From the NCBI GenBank assembly GCA_963281255.1, contig OY725502.1, positions 3,968,001 through 4,032,000 of the forward strand: a DNA stretch of 64,000 nt, written 5' to 3'. The position numbers and the translations under genes were made by a program. Source of the stretch: Aphrocallistes beatrix (lineage: Eukaryota; Porifera; Hexactinellida; Sceptrulophora; Aphrocallistidae). Numbering within the stretch: position 1 is the stretch's first letter; the number at the start of each line of letters is the position of its first letter. Shown piece after piece: positions 29,009 to 38,655 of the stretch. The notes beneath the pieces were generated by a model. It saw only the letters and a list, made by a program, of their open reading frames with translations, did not search any database and was not told where the DNA came from.

Positions 29009-30997
29009 ATGTACCATTTGGTAATAATACTATTATTGAGCTTTACTAAGCTCACTCAATCAAACATTCTCGATGACTTAATTTACTTCAAATATCAGAA
29101 CGATCAGCTCGCCCCTCCCTGTGTCCGGCTGCTAAACGCTACTCACCAAGTAGGATGTTCTACTGGAGAATATCCTCAATCTGGTACGTTGATGAAATTA
29201 ACAGAAGATTCGGACTACCAAATCATATTGAATTCTGGCCCTCATAGTCCTTATATTGTGCTCATGGGAATCAACTATTTCACTAAAGAGAATATCATAA
29301 AATTGCACAATTCCTATTACGTTATTGGCGTTCTAGTGGATGTTGTCAATCAATCAGAGCATTTGCCTTTATTTTCACCCAATTCCAAATGCCCTAATGA
29401 CGTTCCGTTTAAAAATAACTCGGATTGTAATTTGAACCCACAAGGAAATGATCTGGATTTCTATGATTTCAATGAATTCCCAATATTTGCTATTAACGAC
29501 AAATCGGTATTGTCAAATCTTCAAAATTGTATAAAATATAATGAGCACATTTCTGATGTATCATATTCGTGTTCCGTTCAACTAACTTCACGGATGTTTG
29601 CAGGCGCGAATACAAATCTTTGTATACGCAGGTCTGCCTACGTAATCCCCCAATTAACTAGTAGTACACTCTACTGTGCATTTCTACAAGGCTGGACGAT
29701 ATGGGGCACTCTATTTCCACTCAAAATGAACTTTTCTTATGACAGTAAAGAAAATGGAATAATTCTAGTTGCAACTCAATTGGATTCTTCTGCGTTTTTT
29801 CACGATCTTTCTTATGGTGCAGAACATGATTTAAGTGGTATTGTGGTGTTATTGGGTGTGGCTGAGGTCCTTGGAAAATTGAAAATGAACAAACAGATAT
29901 CAGATAATGGAAATCCAATCGTATTCACATTTTTCGATGGCGAGGATTGGCAACATATAGGCTCTTCTAAAATGGCATATGACATTTCGCAAGGTAACTT
30001 TCCTATATTCCCAACGATTAACCTGAAGCATGAAGGAATTAAGCACTTTATAGGTATCGAGCAAGTTGCATTATCTATCAATAACACTTGGCATATCCAC
30101 TCTTCTAAAACTGCTAGCGACGATCTGGCACTCAAACAAGCTTTTAACAAATCAGCTCATACTAACAATATTACCTTTAATTTTCGGGACGATGCACATT
30201 CCTTACAAAGCACCATGACGTATTTCAGCCATTTCAACAATAATATTTCGGGTTCCATAATAACAGATTATTCTGATTCTTTTGAGAATCGATACTATGG
30301 AAGCTTGCTTGATAATGCCAGAAACATCGGCCTTGGTACGAATTCAGACCTCATTCAAAATACACAGCGTTTATGCACTTCAATAACTCAGTCACTTCTC
30401 AAGATTTCACAAACAACCGTTGATGATAGCGCTAGTTTAAAATGTAATGAATCGCTTCTCTTACAATTATTCGATTGCTTTCTCGTAAACTCATCATGTG
30501 CATTGTTCAGTGAAGTGTCTCCGCCTGATCTTCCTGCATCATCAGGGCCTGTTTCACGCTACGTTAACATTCAAATTACAGCCTCACTTTATTCTCTCAT
30601 AACACATAACCTACTGGCTTACTTCATTGGCAACAAAGCATACACGAGTGGTGATAATTGTACTGTGGATATTTCCCCAACATCTGAATCGCTCTATCGC
30701 TCATTTTTCGCAAAAGGTTCAGATTATAACAGTTCAACTCAACAAGGCGTTTGCATAAATAGCACTGTATACTACTCTCAAGCAATTTCTCCAAGTATTG
30801 GATTAAATTCATTTGGCGCCGACTCAATATACTCTACATGGACAGAATCAGTATGGGAGGCACCAAGTATTTGGATATATCTTTCAACCAATAACTATAT
30901 TATCTACGGAGAATTTATGCTAGGATTCATCATGACACTGTCAACGATAATTTTCGCAATCATCATAAAAGTGAAATCACCTACTATATTCAAATGA
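29009..30997 (+). CDS. NCSTN: Nicastrin, gamma-secretase subunit
   Basis: A 662-residue intronless type I membrane protein: a signal peptide (about 1-18), a large extracytoplasmic aminopeptidase-like ectodomain with many cysteines and N-glycosylation sequons, a single membrane helix (about 631-654), and a short basic tail (KVKSPTIFK). Family hallmarks: IILVATQLDSSAFFHDLSYG, a GVAEVLGKL helix, and VFTFFDGEDWQHIGSSKMAYD. Nicastrin is the substrate-gating subunit of gamma-secretase, which cleaves Notch and other stubs. The vertebrate GETFDYIGSS segment reads GEDWQHIGSS here (residues 311-320): Glu is kept (E312), but the following Asp-Tyr is Gln-His. Human nicastrin is 709 residues. Confidence 0.9.
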   Translation: MYHLVIILLLSFTKLTQSNILDDLIYFKYQNDQLAPPCVRLLNATHQVGCSTGEYPQSGTLMKLTEDSDYQIILNSGPHSPYIVLMGINYFTKENIIKLHNSYYVIGVLVDVVNQSEHLPLFSPNSKCPNDVPFKNNSDCNLNPQGNDLDFYDFNEFPIFAINDKSVLSNLQNCIKYNEHISDVSYSCSVQLTSRMFAGANTNLCIRRSAYVIPQLTSSTLYCAFLQGWTIWGTLFPLKMNFSYDSKENGIILVATQLDSSAFFHDLSYGAEHDLSGIVVLLGVAEVLGKLKMNKQISDNGNPIVFTFFDGEDWQHIGSSKMAYDISQGNFPIFPTINLKHEGIKHFIGIEQVALSINNTWHIHSSKTASDDLALKQAFNKSAHTNNITFNFRDDAHSLQSTMTYFSHFNNNISGSIITDYSDSFENRYYGSLLDNARNIGLGTNSDLIQNTQRLCTSITQSLLKISQTTVDDSASLKCNESLLLQLFDCFLVNSSCALFSEVSPPDLPASSGPVSRYVNIQITASLYSLITHNLLAYFIGNKAYTSGDNCTVDISPTSESLYRSFFAKGSDYNSSTQQGVCINSTVYYSQAISPSIGLNSFGADSIYSTWTESVWEAPSIWIYLSTNNYIIYGEFMLGFIMTLSTIIFAIIIKVKSPTIFK

Positions 30998-31244
30998 ATA
31001 TTGTAAACTTTTCATTAAGAATTTGAATAAAATATATATGTATTATACATTTTATAGATTACTCATGGAATAATTTAGTTCAATGTATACGTATATATTT
31101 AAGGAATTGTGTGTAGTATTTTTTTGTTTTCTCGGTGGATTCACTTATTGGATTCAATTTGAATATTCTGATAAATAGGTATAGACATACTCATAAAAAC
31201 TACTTAAAATTACACTTTCATCTAACAAATAATCTCAAAAGAAG

Positions 31245-32558
31245 ATGAAATCATTTACTTTTTCCATCCGTATTTTCTTGCTCATAATACTACTACATTG
31301 TGCCAAAATTCAAACTCTAAGCCTTAGCAATGCTTACTCATGGCCTGATAACGTAAAACAACATACTGGATATATAACTGTTAACGAGACTAACGGTAAC
31401 CACTTATTCTATTGGTTTTTCGAGAGTCGAGACAATCCTTCAAACGATCCACTAATTCTATGGCTCACAGGTGGCCCTGGATGCTCTAGTATATTTGCAT
31501 TGATGACTGAGAATGGACCATTCTTGATGCCAAGTGGGATCAAGTTGCCTATATACAACAAAAATGGATGGAATAACTTCGCCAACTTACTCTATGTTGA
31601 TCAGCCAGCAGGTACTGGATATTCGTATGCAGAGATCGAAATAGGAACCCAAAAGACTGAAGATATTGTTTCAAACCAGTTAATTGTATTCTTAGAACAA
31701 TTCTACCAAAAGTATCCAAAATATGCTAGGCTATCTCTGTTTATCTTTGGTGAGAGTTATGCTGGTCATTATGTACCCGTTTTTTCAACGAAAATAATAA
31801 AAGATAGTCCAATCTTGAGGCATAATCTAAAAGGCATTTCTATCGGGAATGGTTGGGTTGAACCAATTCATCAGTACCCTTCCTGTGCAGATTTTATGTA
31901 TCAAATCGGTTATATTTCGGAAGAAAAATATATTGAACTAAGGGGATGGAATGATGACTGTTTGGAAAAGATTAAGGATAACTCCGAAATCACATTTACT
32001 ATCTGTCAAAAGTATGTGACCTTGGTTTTGTTCAGTTCAGAAGAACACGAAAATCGTACTATCAATCCATTTTATTATAAGTCAATCTGCGAAAATATGA
32101 CTACATATTGTTATGATGGTAGTAACGTACACACATTTCTCAACGATCCTAAAATAAAGGCGACATTAGGCGTTAATCGTACTTGGGTCTATTGCAACTC
32201 GGAGGTTTTTAGATATTTTACTTTTGATATGAATAAAGGTTATGCGAAAGATGTTGCTTTTTCTTTGGAAAATAATGTTAGGGTTTTGGTATACACTGGA
32301 AAGGATGACTTTGTGTGTAATTACATCGGAACCCGTGCTTGGACGAATCAGATGGATTGGTCGGGAAAGAAATATTTTGGTCAGCAAACCTTTAGAGATT
32401 GGGTTTTGAACGGAAAAACAGTGGGAAGTATTAAGATCTATGGTAGGTTAACCTATTTGGAAATCGAAGATGCTGGCCATATGGCTCCGACGAATCAACC
32501 AGAAGTTTCTCAAGAAATGGTCCGATCCTTCCTTAATAATGAAAAGTTTGGAGACTAA
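31245..32558 (+). CDS. Serine carboxypeptidase, S10 family, carboxypeptidase-Y-like
   Basis: A 437-residue secreted or lysosomal/vacuolar serine carboxypeptidase that removes C-terminal residues at acid pH. A signal peptide spans about 1-26. The catalytic triad is visible: Ser171 in FGESYAGHYVP, Asp355 in GKDDFVCNYIG and His412 in DAGHMAPTNQPE. The oxyanion/substrate motif is LWLTGGPGCSS (72-82). N-glycosylation sequons are present. The N-terminal TGYITVNE and FYWFFESRDNPSNDPLILWL and the DFVCN Asp segment resemble yeast CPY and plant CPY-like enzymes more than animal cathepsin A, SCPEP1 or CPVL. It is much shorter than CPY because no long propeptide is present. Intronless. Confidence 0.9.
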   Translation: MKSFTFSIRIFLLIILLHCAKIQTLSLSNAYSWPDNVKQHTGYITVNETNGNHLFYWFFESRDNPSNDPLILWLTGGPGCSSIFALMTENGPFLMPSGIKLPIYNKNGWNNFANLLYVDQPAGTGYSYAEIEIGTQKTEDIVSNQLIVFLEQFYQKYPKYARLSLFIFGESYAGHYVPVFSTKIIKDSPILRHNLKGISIGNGWVEPIHQYPSCADFMYQIGYISEEKYIELRGWNDDCLEKIKDNSEITFTICQKYVTLVLFSSEEHENRTINPFYYKSICENMTTYCYDGSNVHTFLNDPKIKATLGVNRTWVYCNSEVFRYFTFDMNKGYAKDVAFSLENNVRVLVYTGKDDFVCNYIGTRAWTNQMDWSGKKYFGQQTFRDWVLNGKTVGSIKIYGRLTYLEIEDAGHMAPTNQPEVSQEMVRSFLNNEKFGD

Positions 32559-32775
32559 ATATAAAATTTGAACTAATACTGCTAGCCAAGATGCTCACTT
32601 TCCTAAAATAAAATAAAATAATATTTAAGTACGTACTTATAATGCTATATTTTAAATTTAAGCGAATAATAAAACAAACTACTGTGATATTCATATATCT
32701 TTCATTTATTGTTTTTTTTCCAATGCTTATTAGATTAGAGTATATGTATTAACAGATCAGATTCTATTGGATAAA

Positions 32776-32994
32776 ATGTCTGCATTATTCCATTTTGAAA
32801 GCCTGATTGTGATATTGCTACTGATAATTTGTGTGTGCACCTACATACAACACTTATCTCCAAGTTTGATATCAAAGCACTCGAAAGGCATCATCCAAAC
32901 CTTGTATAAGTTCACAGTGATCGGAAGAAGACTGAGCGGTTGGGTATCATTGGGTTGTATATTAGCTGCAGTTTATTTGTTGTTCTCGAGCTAG
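32776..32994 (+). CDS. TMEM167A: TMEM167 / protein kish
   Basis: A 72-residue Golgi membrane protein of the kish family (TMEM167A is also 72 residues), implicated in the early secretory pathway. I start at the ATG at 32776 (MSALFHFESL), matching the human MSAIFNFQSL; three upstream in-frame codons open on TTG and are not coding. Two membrane segments are evident (about 9-27 and 53-70), with a conserved GRRLSGWVSLGC turn. Intronless, in a 200- to 300-bp-spaced run of plus-strand genes. Confidence 0.92.
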   Translation: MSALFHFESLIVILLLIICVCTYIQHLSPSLISKHSKGIIQTLYKFTVIGRRLSGWVSLGCILAAVYLLFSS

Positions 32995-33335
32995 TTAGTA
33001 TGATTTAAATTCCCTTATAATAAGTGTTATATTTTGCAAATTTGTTCATGATTAACTTTAAAATACTATAATTTTCGAAAATAGATTACTAACTCTAGCA
33101 GTACAAGTACACACAAAATGTTGCTGGATCATTCTAAAACACAAATTACACAACTTCATAAGGTTACTAATTAGGTCATTAAATGACATCATACATCACT
33201 GGTTAGAACTCAATTTATATACATCCTCGCCAATAATATGTTAAAAACTTTCAAATAATGAAAATCGATCGCTTTTGATGCTTATTATTCCGTATATTTA
33301 TTCATGATATTGTATAATAGCAACTAGTGCAAAGT
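32995..33335. other. Intergenic, TMEM167-TM7SF2
   Basis: 341 bp of A+T-rich DNA. No repeat, RNA gene or coding remnant recognised. Confidence 0.4.
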
Positions 33336-34577
33336 ATGAAGACAAGTCCTGATGAATTTGGTGGGCCAATCGGTACTGGATTAACAATCATCTTACTTCC
33401 TATCACAGTCCTCTACCTAACTACTGCAGATAAATTTGAATTCGACACTTTCAAGTTTCCACAACTCAATTCCTTATTTCAATTTGACGCAAAAATGTAC
33501 TTCAAATGCTTTCTCATTCTCATTGGGTGGATAATTTTCCAAGCAATATTTTATTTACTGCCATTAGGACGAACAGTGGAAGGTGTCACATTGTCGAATA
33601 ACCGGAAGCTTCGCTACAACATCAACGGTTTGATATCCTTTATTGTTACACACTTCCTACTACTACTATGCTATTATCTGGAAATTGATATCTCATTCTT
33701 ATATTTGCACTTCCAGGAATTTGCTGTTATGTCAATATTATTCTCAATAGTATTGAGTATCTACCTCTACATCAGTTCATTTCGAGAAGGTCTCCTTTTG
33801 GCAGAAAGTGGTCAGTCCGGTTATCTAACATACGACTTTTTCATGGGGCGTGAGCTCAATCCTAGAATCGGCAATTTGGACCTGAAATTTTTCTTCGAAA
33901 CACGCCCAGGGTTGATAGGTTGGGTTATTCTCAACTATGCTTGCTTTGTTTACCAGTATCAAAAGCATGCACAGTTCACCGCATCAATGATCCTAGTCAA
34001 TGCATTTCATTTTGCCTACTGTCTAGACGCATTTATCTACGAAGAATCTATTCTAACAATGATGGATATTACTACAGATGGATTCGGATATATGCTGGCT
34101 TTCGGTGATATGAGTTGGGTACCTTTTACATTCACAGTTCAAGCTAGATTTTTAGCACAAAATCCTATCGAAATGTCAACGACGATGGTAATTATAACCG
34201 TTGGACTTTGGATTGTAGGCTATTATATATTTCGAACATCAAACTCAATTAAAAATGGATATAGACAGAATCCGAATGCCCCTGAATTTGAAAAACTGAA
34301 AACAATGTCGACAAAGAGGGGGACTAATCTAATCGTGTCAGGATTATGGGGTATTTGCAGGCATCCAAATTACCTTGGTGACCTTATGATGGGATTGGCT
34401 TGGTGCTTAACTTGTGGGTTTTCGCACATCCTTCCTTACTTCTATATCATCTACTTCACGGTTCTTTTGGTACACAGGGAGATGAGGGATAGTTCAACGT
34501 GTAAGAAGAAATACGGAAACGACTGGGAGAGGTATTGCTGGTTAGTGCCTTATAAGATTATTCCCTATGTGTATTAA
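33336..34577 (+). CDS. TM7SF2: Delta(14)-sterol reductase, TM7SF2/LBR family
   Basis: A 413-residue multi-pass ER protein of the ERG4/ERG24 family, which uses NADPH to reduce the C14-15 double bond during sterol synthesis. Length fits TM7SF2 (418). The ATG at 33336 is chosen because the three codons before it open on GTG. Family signatures: GRELNPRIGNLDLKFFFETR, DGFGYMLAFGDMSWVPF, SGLWGICRHPNYLGDLMMGL (NADPH and sterol site), and the end LVHREMRDSSTCKKKYGNDW then RYCWLVPYKIIPY. There is no N-terminal Tudor domain, so it is not a full lamin B receptor. About eight to ten hydrophobic helices are visible. Confidence 0.93.
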   Translation: MKTSPDEFGGPIGTGLTIILLPITVLYLTTADKFEFDTFKFPQLNSLFQFDAKMYFKCFLILIGWIIFQAIFYLLPLGRTVEGVTLSNNRKLRYNINGLISFIVTHFLLLLCYYLEIDISFLYLHFQEFAVMSILFSIVLSIYLYISSFREGLLLAESGQSGYLTYDFFMGRELNPRIGNLDLKFFFETRPGLIGWVILNYACFVYQYQKHAQFTASMILVNAFHFAYCLDAFIYEESILTMMDITTDGFGYMLAFGDMSWVPFTFTVQARFLAQNPIEMSTTMVIITVGLWIVGYYIFRTSNSIKNGYRQNPNAPEFEKLKTMSTKRGTNLIVSGLWGICRHPNYLGDLMMGLAWCLTCGFSHILPYFYIIYFTVLLVHREMRDSSTCKKKYGNDWERYCWLVPYKIIPYVY

Positions 34578-34737
34578 CATTTCGATTTTAGAATTGTTTT
34601 AGTGAACAGTCGATAGTTACATTTCTATTTATTTTAGGTACTTACATATAATTTTATGTGTTCTTATTTTCTAAAACGCGAAATAGATCCGTTTTTTTAA
34701 CTGGTTATGTTCAGATATTTATTGCATCAATAAGCAA

Positions 34738-35748
34738 ATGTTGATAATTCCAACATTGAGAAAGTTTCTAACGACATTTACTCATACGTATTGTATTAGA
34801 AAAATGGCCACGATGACTGATGATACAATTCAACATCTCAAACCACAAGAACTCACTTTCAATCTTCCATGGGGGGGCAGTATAGCTGGTAAACTTTGGG
34901 GTAGATCCGATTCAGAGAAGAAAATAATTGCAATCCATGGATTCCTTGAGAACGCAGGAAGTTTTGATAGACTTGTACCTTTATTATTCGCTAATGACGA
35001 ATTCTCTAAAACCTATTCAATCCTAGCGATAGATCTTCCTGGCCATGGATATTCTTCAACGCGTCCTGATGGTGTTCCTTACTTGTTTGTTAATTATTTG
35101 ATTGATCTAAAACGTGTAGTCAACGATATTGGTTGGAAAAAGATTCTGCTAATGGGGCACTCATTAGGAGGGAACATTTCGTCTCTGTATGCAGCAGTTC
35201 TGAGTGACCAGGTTGAACGTTTAATTCTATTAGACAGTGGTGCTGTTTTTGCTCTGAATGTCGATTTATATTTCACTGTATTGAAGGATATAATGGAAGA
35301 TGTGAATTCACTGTATATCCATCCGATAACTTCCAAAGAATACCCGACAATGGAGGCGATAATAAATAGGATTCTGGAGGGGAATGATAAACTGAATGAG
35401 CAAGCAGCCAAAGTATTAGCGATTCGTGGAACCAAAAAGGTTGAAAATGGATTCACTTTTACACGGGATATCAGATTGAAGTCAAAGAATCCGATTTATT
35501 TTCTTTCAGAAACTGACAAAACATTGTTTCGCGAAATAATCAAGCACTTGACTATGCCAGTACTATGTATTATAGCATCTGAAGGAATTTATAAAAGTGT
35601 AGAGGACTTGACCGGACCTGTTAAAGATTCGAATGAAAAATTTGGAGTGAAAATTGTCTTTGGAAACCATCATGTACACACAAACTCACCGGAAATTGTT
35701 GCCCCTCTAATTTTAGATTTTCTGAAATGCCCAAAATTAAAAGCATGA
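34738..35748 (+). CDS. SERHL-like alpha/beta hydrolase, copy 1
   Basis: A 336-residue alpha/beta-hydrolase of the serine-hydrolase-like (SERHL/kraken) group. The fold is marked by the strand-turn IIAIHGFLENAGSFDRL (HG motif), LAIDLPGHGYSS and the nucleophile elbow GHSLGG with the candidate catalytic Ser. Late in the chain FGNHHVHTNSPE supplies the candidate His. The basic, hydroxyl-rich N-terminus (MLIIPTLRKFLTTFTH) could be a mitochondrial or peroxisomal leader. Substrate unknown. The second member lies 1.2 kb downstream, with NDUFB3 between. Intronless. The ATG at 34738 gives the longest form; a second Met (MATMTDD) about 23 residues in may be the mature start. Confidence 0.87.
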   Translation: MLIIPTLRKFLTTFTHTYCIRKMATMTDDTIQHLKPQELTFNLPWGGSIAGKLWGRSDSEKKIIAIHGFLENAGSFDRLVPLLFANDEFSKTYSILAIDLPGHGYSSTRPDGVPYLFVNYLIDLKRVVNDIGWKKILLMGHSLGGNISSLYAAVLSDQVERLILLDSGAVFALNVDLYFTVLKDIMEDVNSLYIHPITSKEYPTMEAIINRILEGNDKLNEQAAKVLAIRGTKKVENGFTFTRDIRLKSKNPIYFLSETDKTLFREIIKHLTMPVLCIIASEGIYKSVEDLTGPVKDSNEKFGVKIVFGNHHVHTNSPEIVAPLILDFLKCPKLKA

Positions 35749-35937
35749 AAACAGGCAAACATTATGATCGTTTTACATTGAATTATGTTAGTATAATATA
35801 TAAGACTTTATCCTGGCAAAAACTGTGTTGTCAAAGTATGTAGTTTATTGCAATTTGTAATAGTGATTAGGGGTAGGGGCAAAAGAAATTTCGAATTTCT
35901 ACCAATATAATATAATAGTATTAGATTGATAAATTAG

Positions 35938-36204
35938 ATGACTTGGCTGACACCTATAATAGAAAATTGGCTGACACCAGCGAATAAGAAGAAAAAATTT
36001 CACGATCCATGGAGACGATTTGAAGCTTGGCGCTATCTGCCTGAAAACTCTTTCAAAGCGAAAATTCCACACTTATTTCCTGGTTTCTTTTGGGGGATTG
36101 GAGCATTCCTACTATTCTGGACGATTGAAGAGATATACTATTATAAGAAGAATAATTCAAGATATTCAACTTTGATCTGGTACCAAAACAAGAAGAATCA
36201 ATAA
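35938..36204 (+). CDS. NDUFB3: NDUFB3 (B12), complex I accessory subunit
   Basis: An 88-residue protein with the NDUFB3/B12 signature DPWRRFEAWRYL, then a single membrane helix (about 46-64, GFFWGIGAFLLFWTIEE). This accessory subunit sits in the distal membrane arm of mitochondrial respiratory complex I. Length is close to the mammalian protein (98). The gene sits between two SERHL-like paralogues, so the duplication bracketed it or it inserted afterwards. Confidence 0.85.
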   Translation: MTWLTPIIENWLTPANKKKKFHDPWRRFEAWRYLPENSFKAKIPHLFPGFFWGIGAFLLFWTIEEIYYYKKNNSRYSTLIWYQNKKNQ

Positions 36205-36949
36205 ACGTATCTGACGCCATCCACATAAACTATTCTTAATCTTGGTAGAGATTGTTAATTAATAATTTCAAATCATATATCGCCATACCTACTAATTAAT
36301 GCAATCGATAATTTTCTTCATCACTATGCATTGCCAGTTAACTAAACTATTTGGGTTCGGTATAGAGGCTGTCCACAATTCTGAATTAATAACATGCAAA
36401 TCCACTCATAATTTATATATAACTAAGACCGGGATTTATACCAGTACTACTTAGTTCACGCGGGTACCAATATTTGGCGATAAGACGAAATCCCTAAAAT
36501 ATTTTAAGTAGTTATGTCATATCCTTCTGCATTAATTAAAAAAATCGAAATCGCTAGTTGAAAAACGAGGATATTTTCAGAATACGTGTCACTTTATAAT
36601 TAAGTTTAAATCGCAATCGTAGGCTGCTGCTTTTATGAAATATTTTTCATATCTTCTCATTAATGCAACATTTTTACCATATGCCTTCTAAGTAACCGAA
36701 TGACTAGCTAATTTATTCATAAAAATTCATGATCACTTCAATATTAATCAGGTAATGGAATACTATATACCAATCTGTTTTTTATCAGATTTCACTTAAT
36801 AAAGCAAGCTACAACTGATTTTCACAATTCTTACCAACTGGTCATTCATTATTTTCATCTCTGTGTTAATTTCCGTGAATAATAAAACACTGATTCTCAT
36901 CAACATTTATAATTATAATTATCAATTGATTTCTGTATTGGTAATAGTG
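36205..36949. other. Intergenic plus 5' leader of SERHL copy 2
   Basis: About 745 bp without recognisable genes. The last 87 bp form an open frame continuous with the downstream gene but start on GTG and encode Ile/Asn-rich low-complexity residues, so I treat them as 5' leader. No transposon ends seen. Confidence 0.45.
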
Positions 36950-37954
36950 ATGTGCTCATATTCAAGATTATTGTTTACATTAGGAAGGTCACTTAGAAGA
37001 ATGGCTGCTTTACACTCAGATGCAATTCTAATTCAAGAGGTGGCTTATGAAGTTCCAAACGGTGTTTTGTGTGGAAAGATGTGGGGGAATCCTGATGCAC
37101 CGAAGAAAATGATCGCAATTCATGGTTGGTTGGACAATGCAGGTTCCTTTGATGGTCTGCTTCCACTGATATTTGCCAACGGATCAATTCAACAGGATTA
37201 TAATATTCTTGCATTAGATCTGCCAGGACATGGATTATCATCGAATTTTTCTGATGCATGCAGTTATAATTACCCCGAATATGCGATCTGCATAAAACGC
37301 GTTATTGAAAAATTGGGGTGGAGTAAACTCAGTTTAATGGGACATTCTCTAGGCGGAGGGATATCACTATTGCTATCCATCAGCATATTTACATCAGTCG
37401 AAAGATTGATCATTTTTGACGAACCTTACTGTGAATCTATAACCCCGAGTGAGTTTATTGGTACTCATCTAAAGGAAGTATTAAATAATGTTGACGCTTA
37501 TACAGAACCGACTGGATTCAAAACTTATTCGACCCTAGATGATATAGTAAATAGAATTCTAACTGGCAACAAGTATCTTACAGAAGCATCGGCAAGGTTG
37601 TTAGCTATCAGAGGCAGCAAAGCGGTCGAAAATGGATATACTTTCACACGCGACCTTAGATTAAAGATCCCAACACCAATGAAATTTCTATTTGAATCCC
37701 CATTAAGTTTCACCCAAAAACTAAATAATCGTGTGTGTTTTCCCTCACTTTTCTTATTGCCAGCTGAGAGTGAATACCCTGAAGCAAGAGACTTTATAAA
37801 ACAAGGCCTGAAGTTTCCAGATTGTGTTACCGTTCAGGAAATTCCGGGCACACATCATGTTCACTTAAATCAACCGGAAATTGTAGCCCCTATCATCATA
37901 GATTTCATAGCCCCTAATGATCATGGAGAAACTTCGATGAGTGCAAAATTGTAG
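36950..37954 (+). CDS. SERHL-like alpha/beta hydrolase, copy 2
   Basis: A 334-residue paralogue of the 34738-35748 gene. I begin at the ATG at 36950 (MCSYSRLLFTLGRSLRRMAA), a basic hydroxylated leader typical of mitochondrial import; the Met at 37001 is an alternative start. Fold markers: IAIHGWLDNAGSFDGLLPL, LALDLPGHGLSSN, nucleophile elbow GHSLGGG and, late, IPGTHHVHLNQPE with the candidate His. The HGWLDNAGSFD string matches vertebrate SERHL2 closely. Function is probably esterase- or lipase-like, with unknown substrate. The two copies share the LAIRGxKxVENGxTFTRDxRLK block. Confidence 0.88.
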   Translation: MCSYSRLLFTLGRSLRRMAALHSDAILIQEVAYEVPNGVLCGKMWGNPDAPKKMIAIHGWLDNAGSFDGLLPLIFANGSIQQDYNILALDLPGHGLSSNFSDACSYNYPEYAICIKRVIEKLGWSKLSLMGHSLGGGISLLLSISIFTSVERLIIFDEPYCESITPSEFIGTHLKEVLNNVDAYTEPTGFKTYSTLDDIVNRILTGNKYLTEASARLLAIRGSKAVENGYTFTRDLRLKIPTPMKFLFESPLSFTQKLNNRVCFPSLFLLPAESEYPEARDFIKQGLKFPDCVTVQEIPGTHHVHLNQPEIVAPIIIDFIAPNDHGETSMSAKL

Positions 37955-38655
37955 TGTTTGTGCAATAGACATTTTTAGAATATTAGAGTGTAGTGTATGT
38001 TATGTATGTAAAATATTTAAATCGAATCTCAATTATAGGTAGTAATCATGGTATAAAAATTTTGAAAAATAGAAATATCAGAAATTTTTTGAATTAACAA
38101 AATAGATAACTTGGTTATCATTAATTCACTTGAATGGATGAGAATATACGACGAGCTTTTGTTCTTCATGAATGTATATACATACGTATATCTACCACGG
38201 GTTCTAAATCTCTTTTAAAACAAGAAACCATAAGGCTATATCTTATTACCATAAAAGGTCACGTTGAACTTTGATTGAAATTTATTAGGTAGATGGAATA
38301 ATATATAAATTTTTCCATCGAAAGTTAAACACTTTATTTCTGCATTTTAAATCGTTAATCTATTTTCTAGTTAGGTCCCGTAGATTCTTAGGCTACTTAG
38401 GGTGCATGTATGTTAGATAATTATTTCACGAATAGAAGTCATAAAACTATAATATTGAGTATTCACCTTGGAGAAATAAAGGTAAGTTTGTTTGTAAGCC
38501 ATCGTATTATGTATAATATTGAATTCGGAGAACTATTAGAATACATTTATCTATAGCCTAAAATTATAATCAGTAGTTCAGACTGCTGATTAGAAACCAA
38601 TTAAGGTTCAAATTCATTAGTTGTCAGTATATTTCATAGGCTCTGGCTCTCTCAA
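37955..38655. other. Intergenic, SERHL copy 2 to RNA-binding protein gene
   Basis: About 700 bp of A+T-rich sequence. No repeats, RNA genes or open frames of interest recognised. Confidence 0.4.

Noticed and set aside
33336-34577. Lamin B receptor
   Set aside because: The sterol-reductase core matches, but there is no N-terminal Tudor or RS region, and the length equals TM7SF2.
36863-36949. N-terminal extension of SERHL copy 2
   Set aside because: Starts on GTG and encodes Ile/Asn-rich residues typical of translated A+T-rich leader. The ATG at 36950 gives a family-like length.
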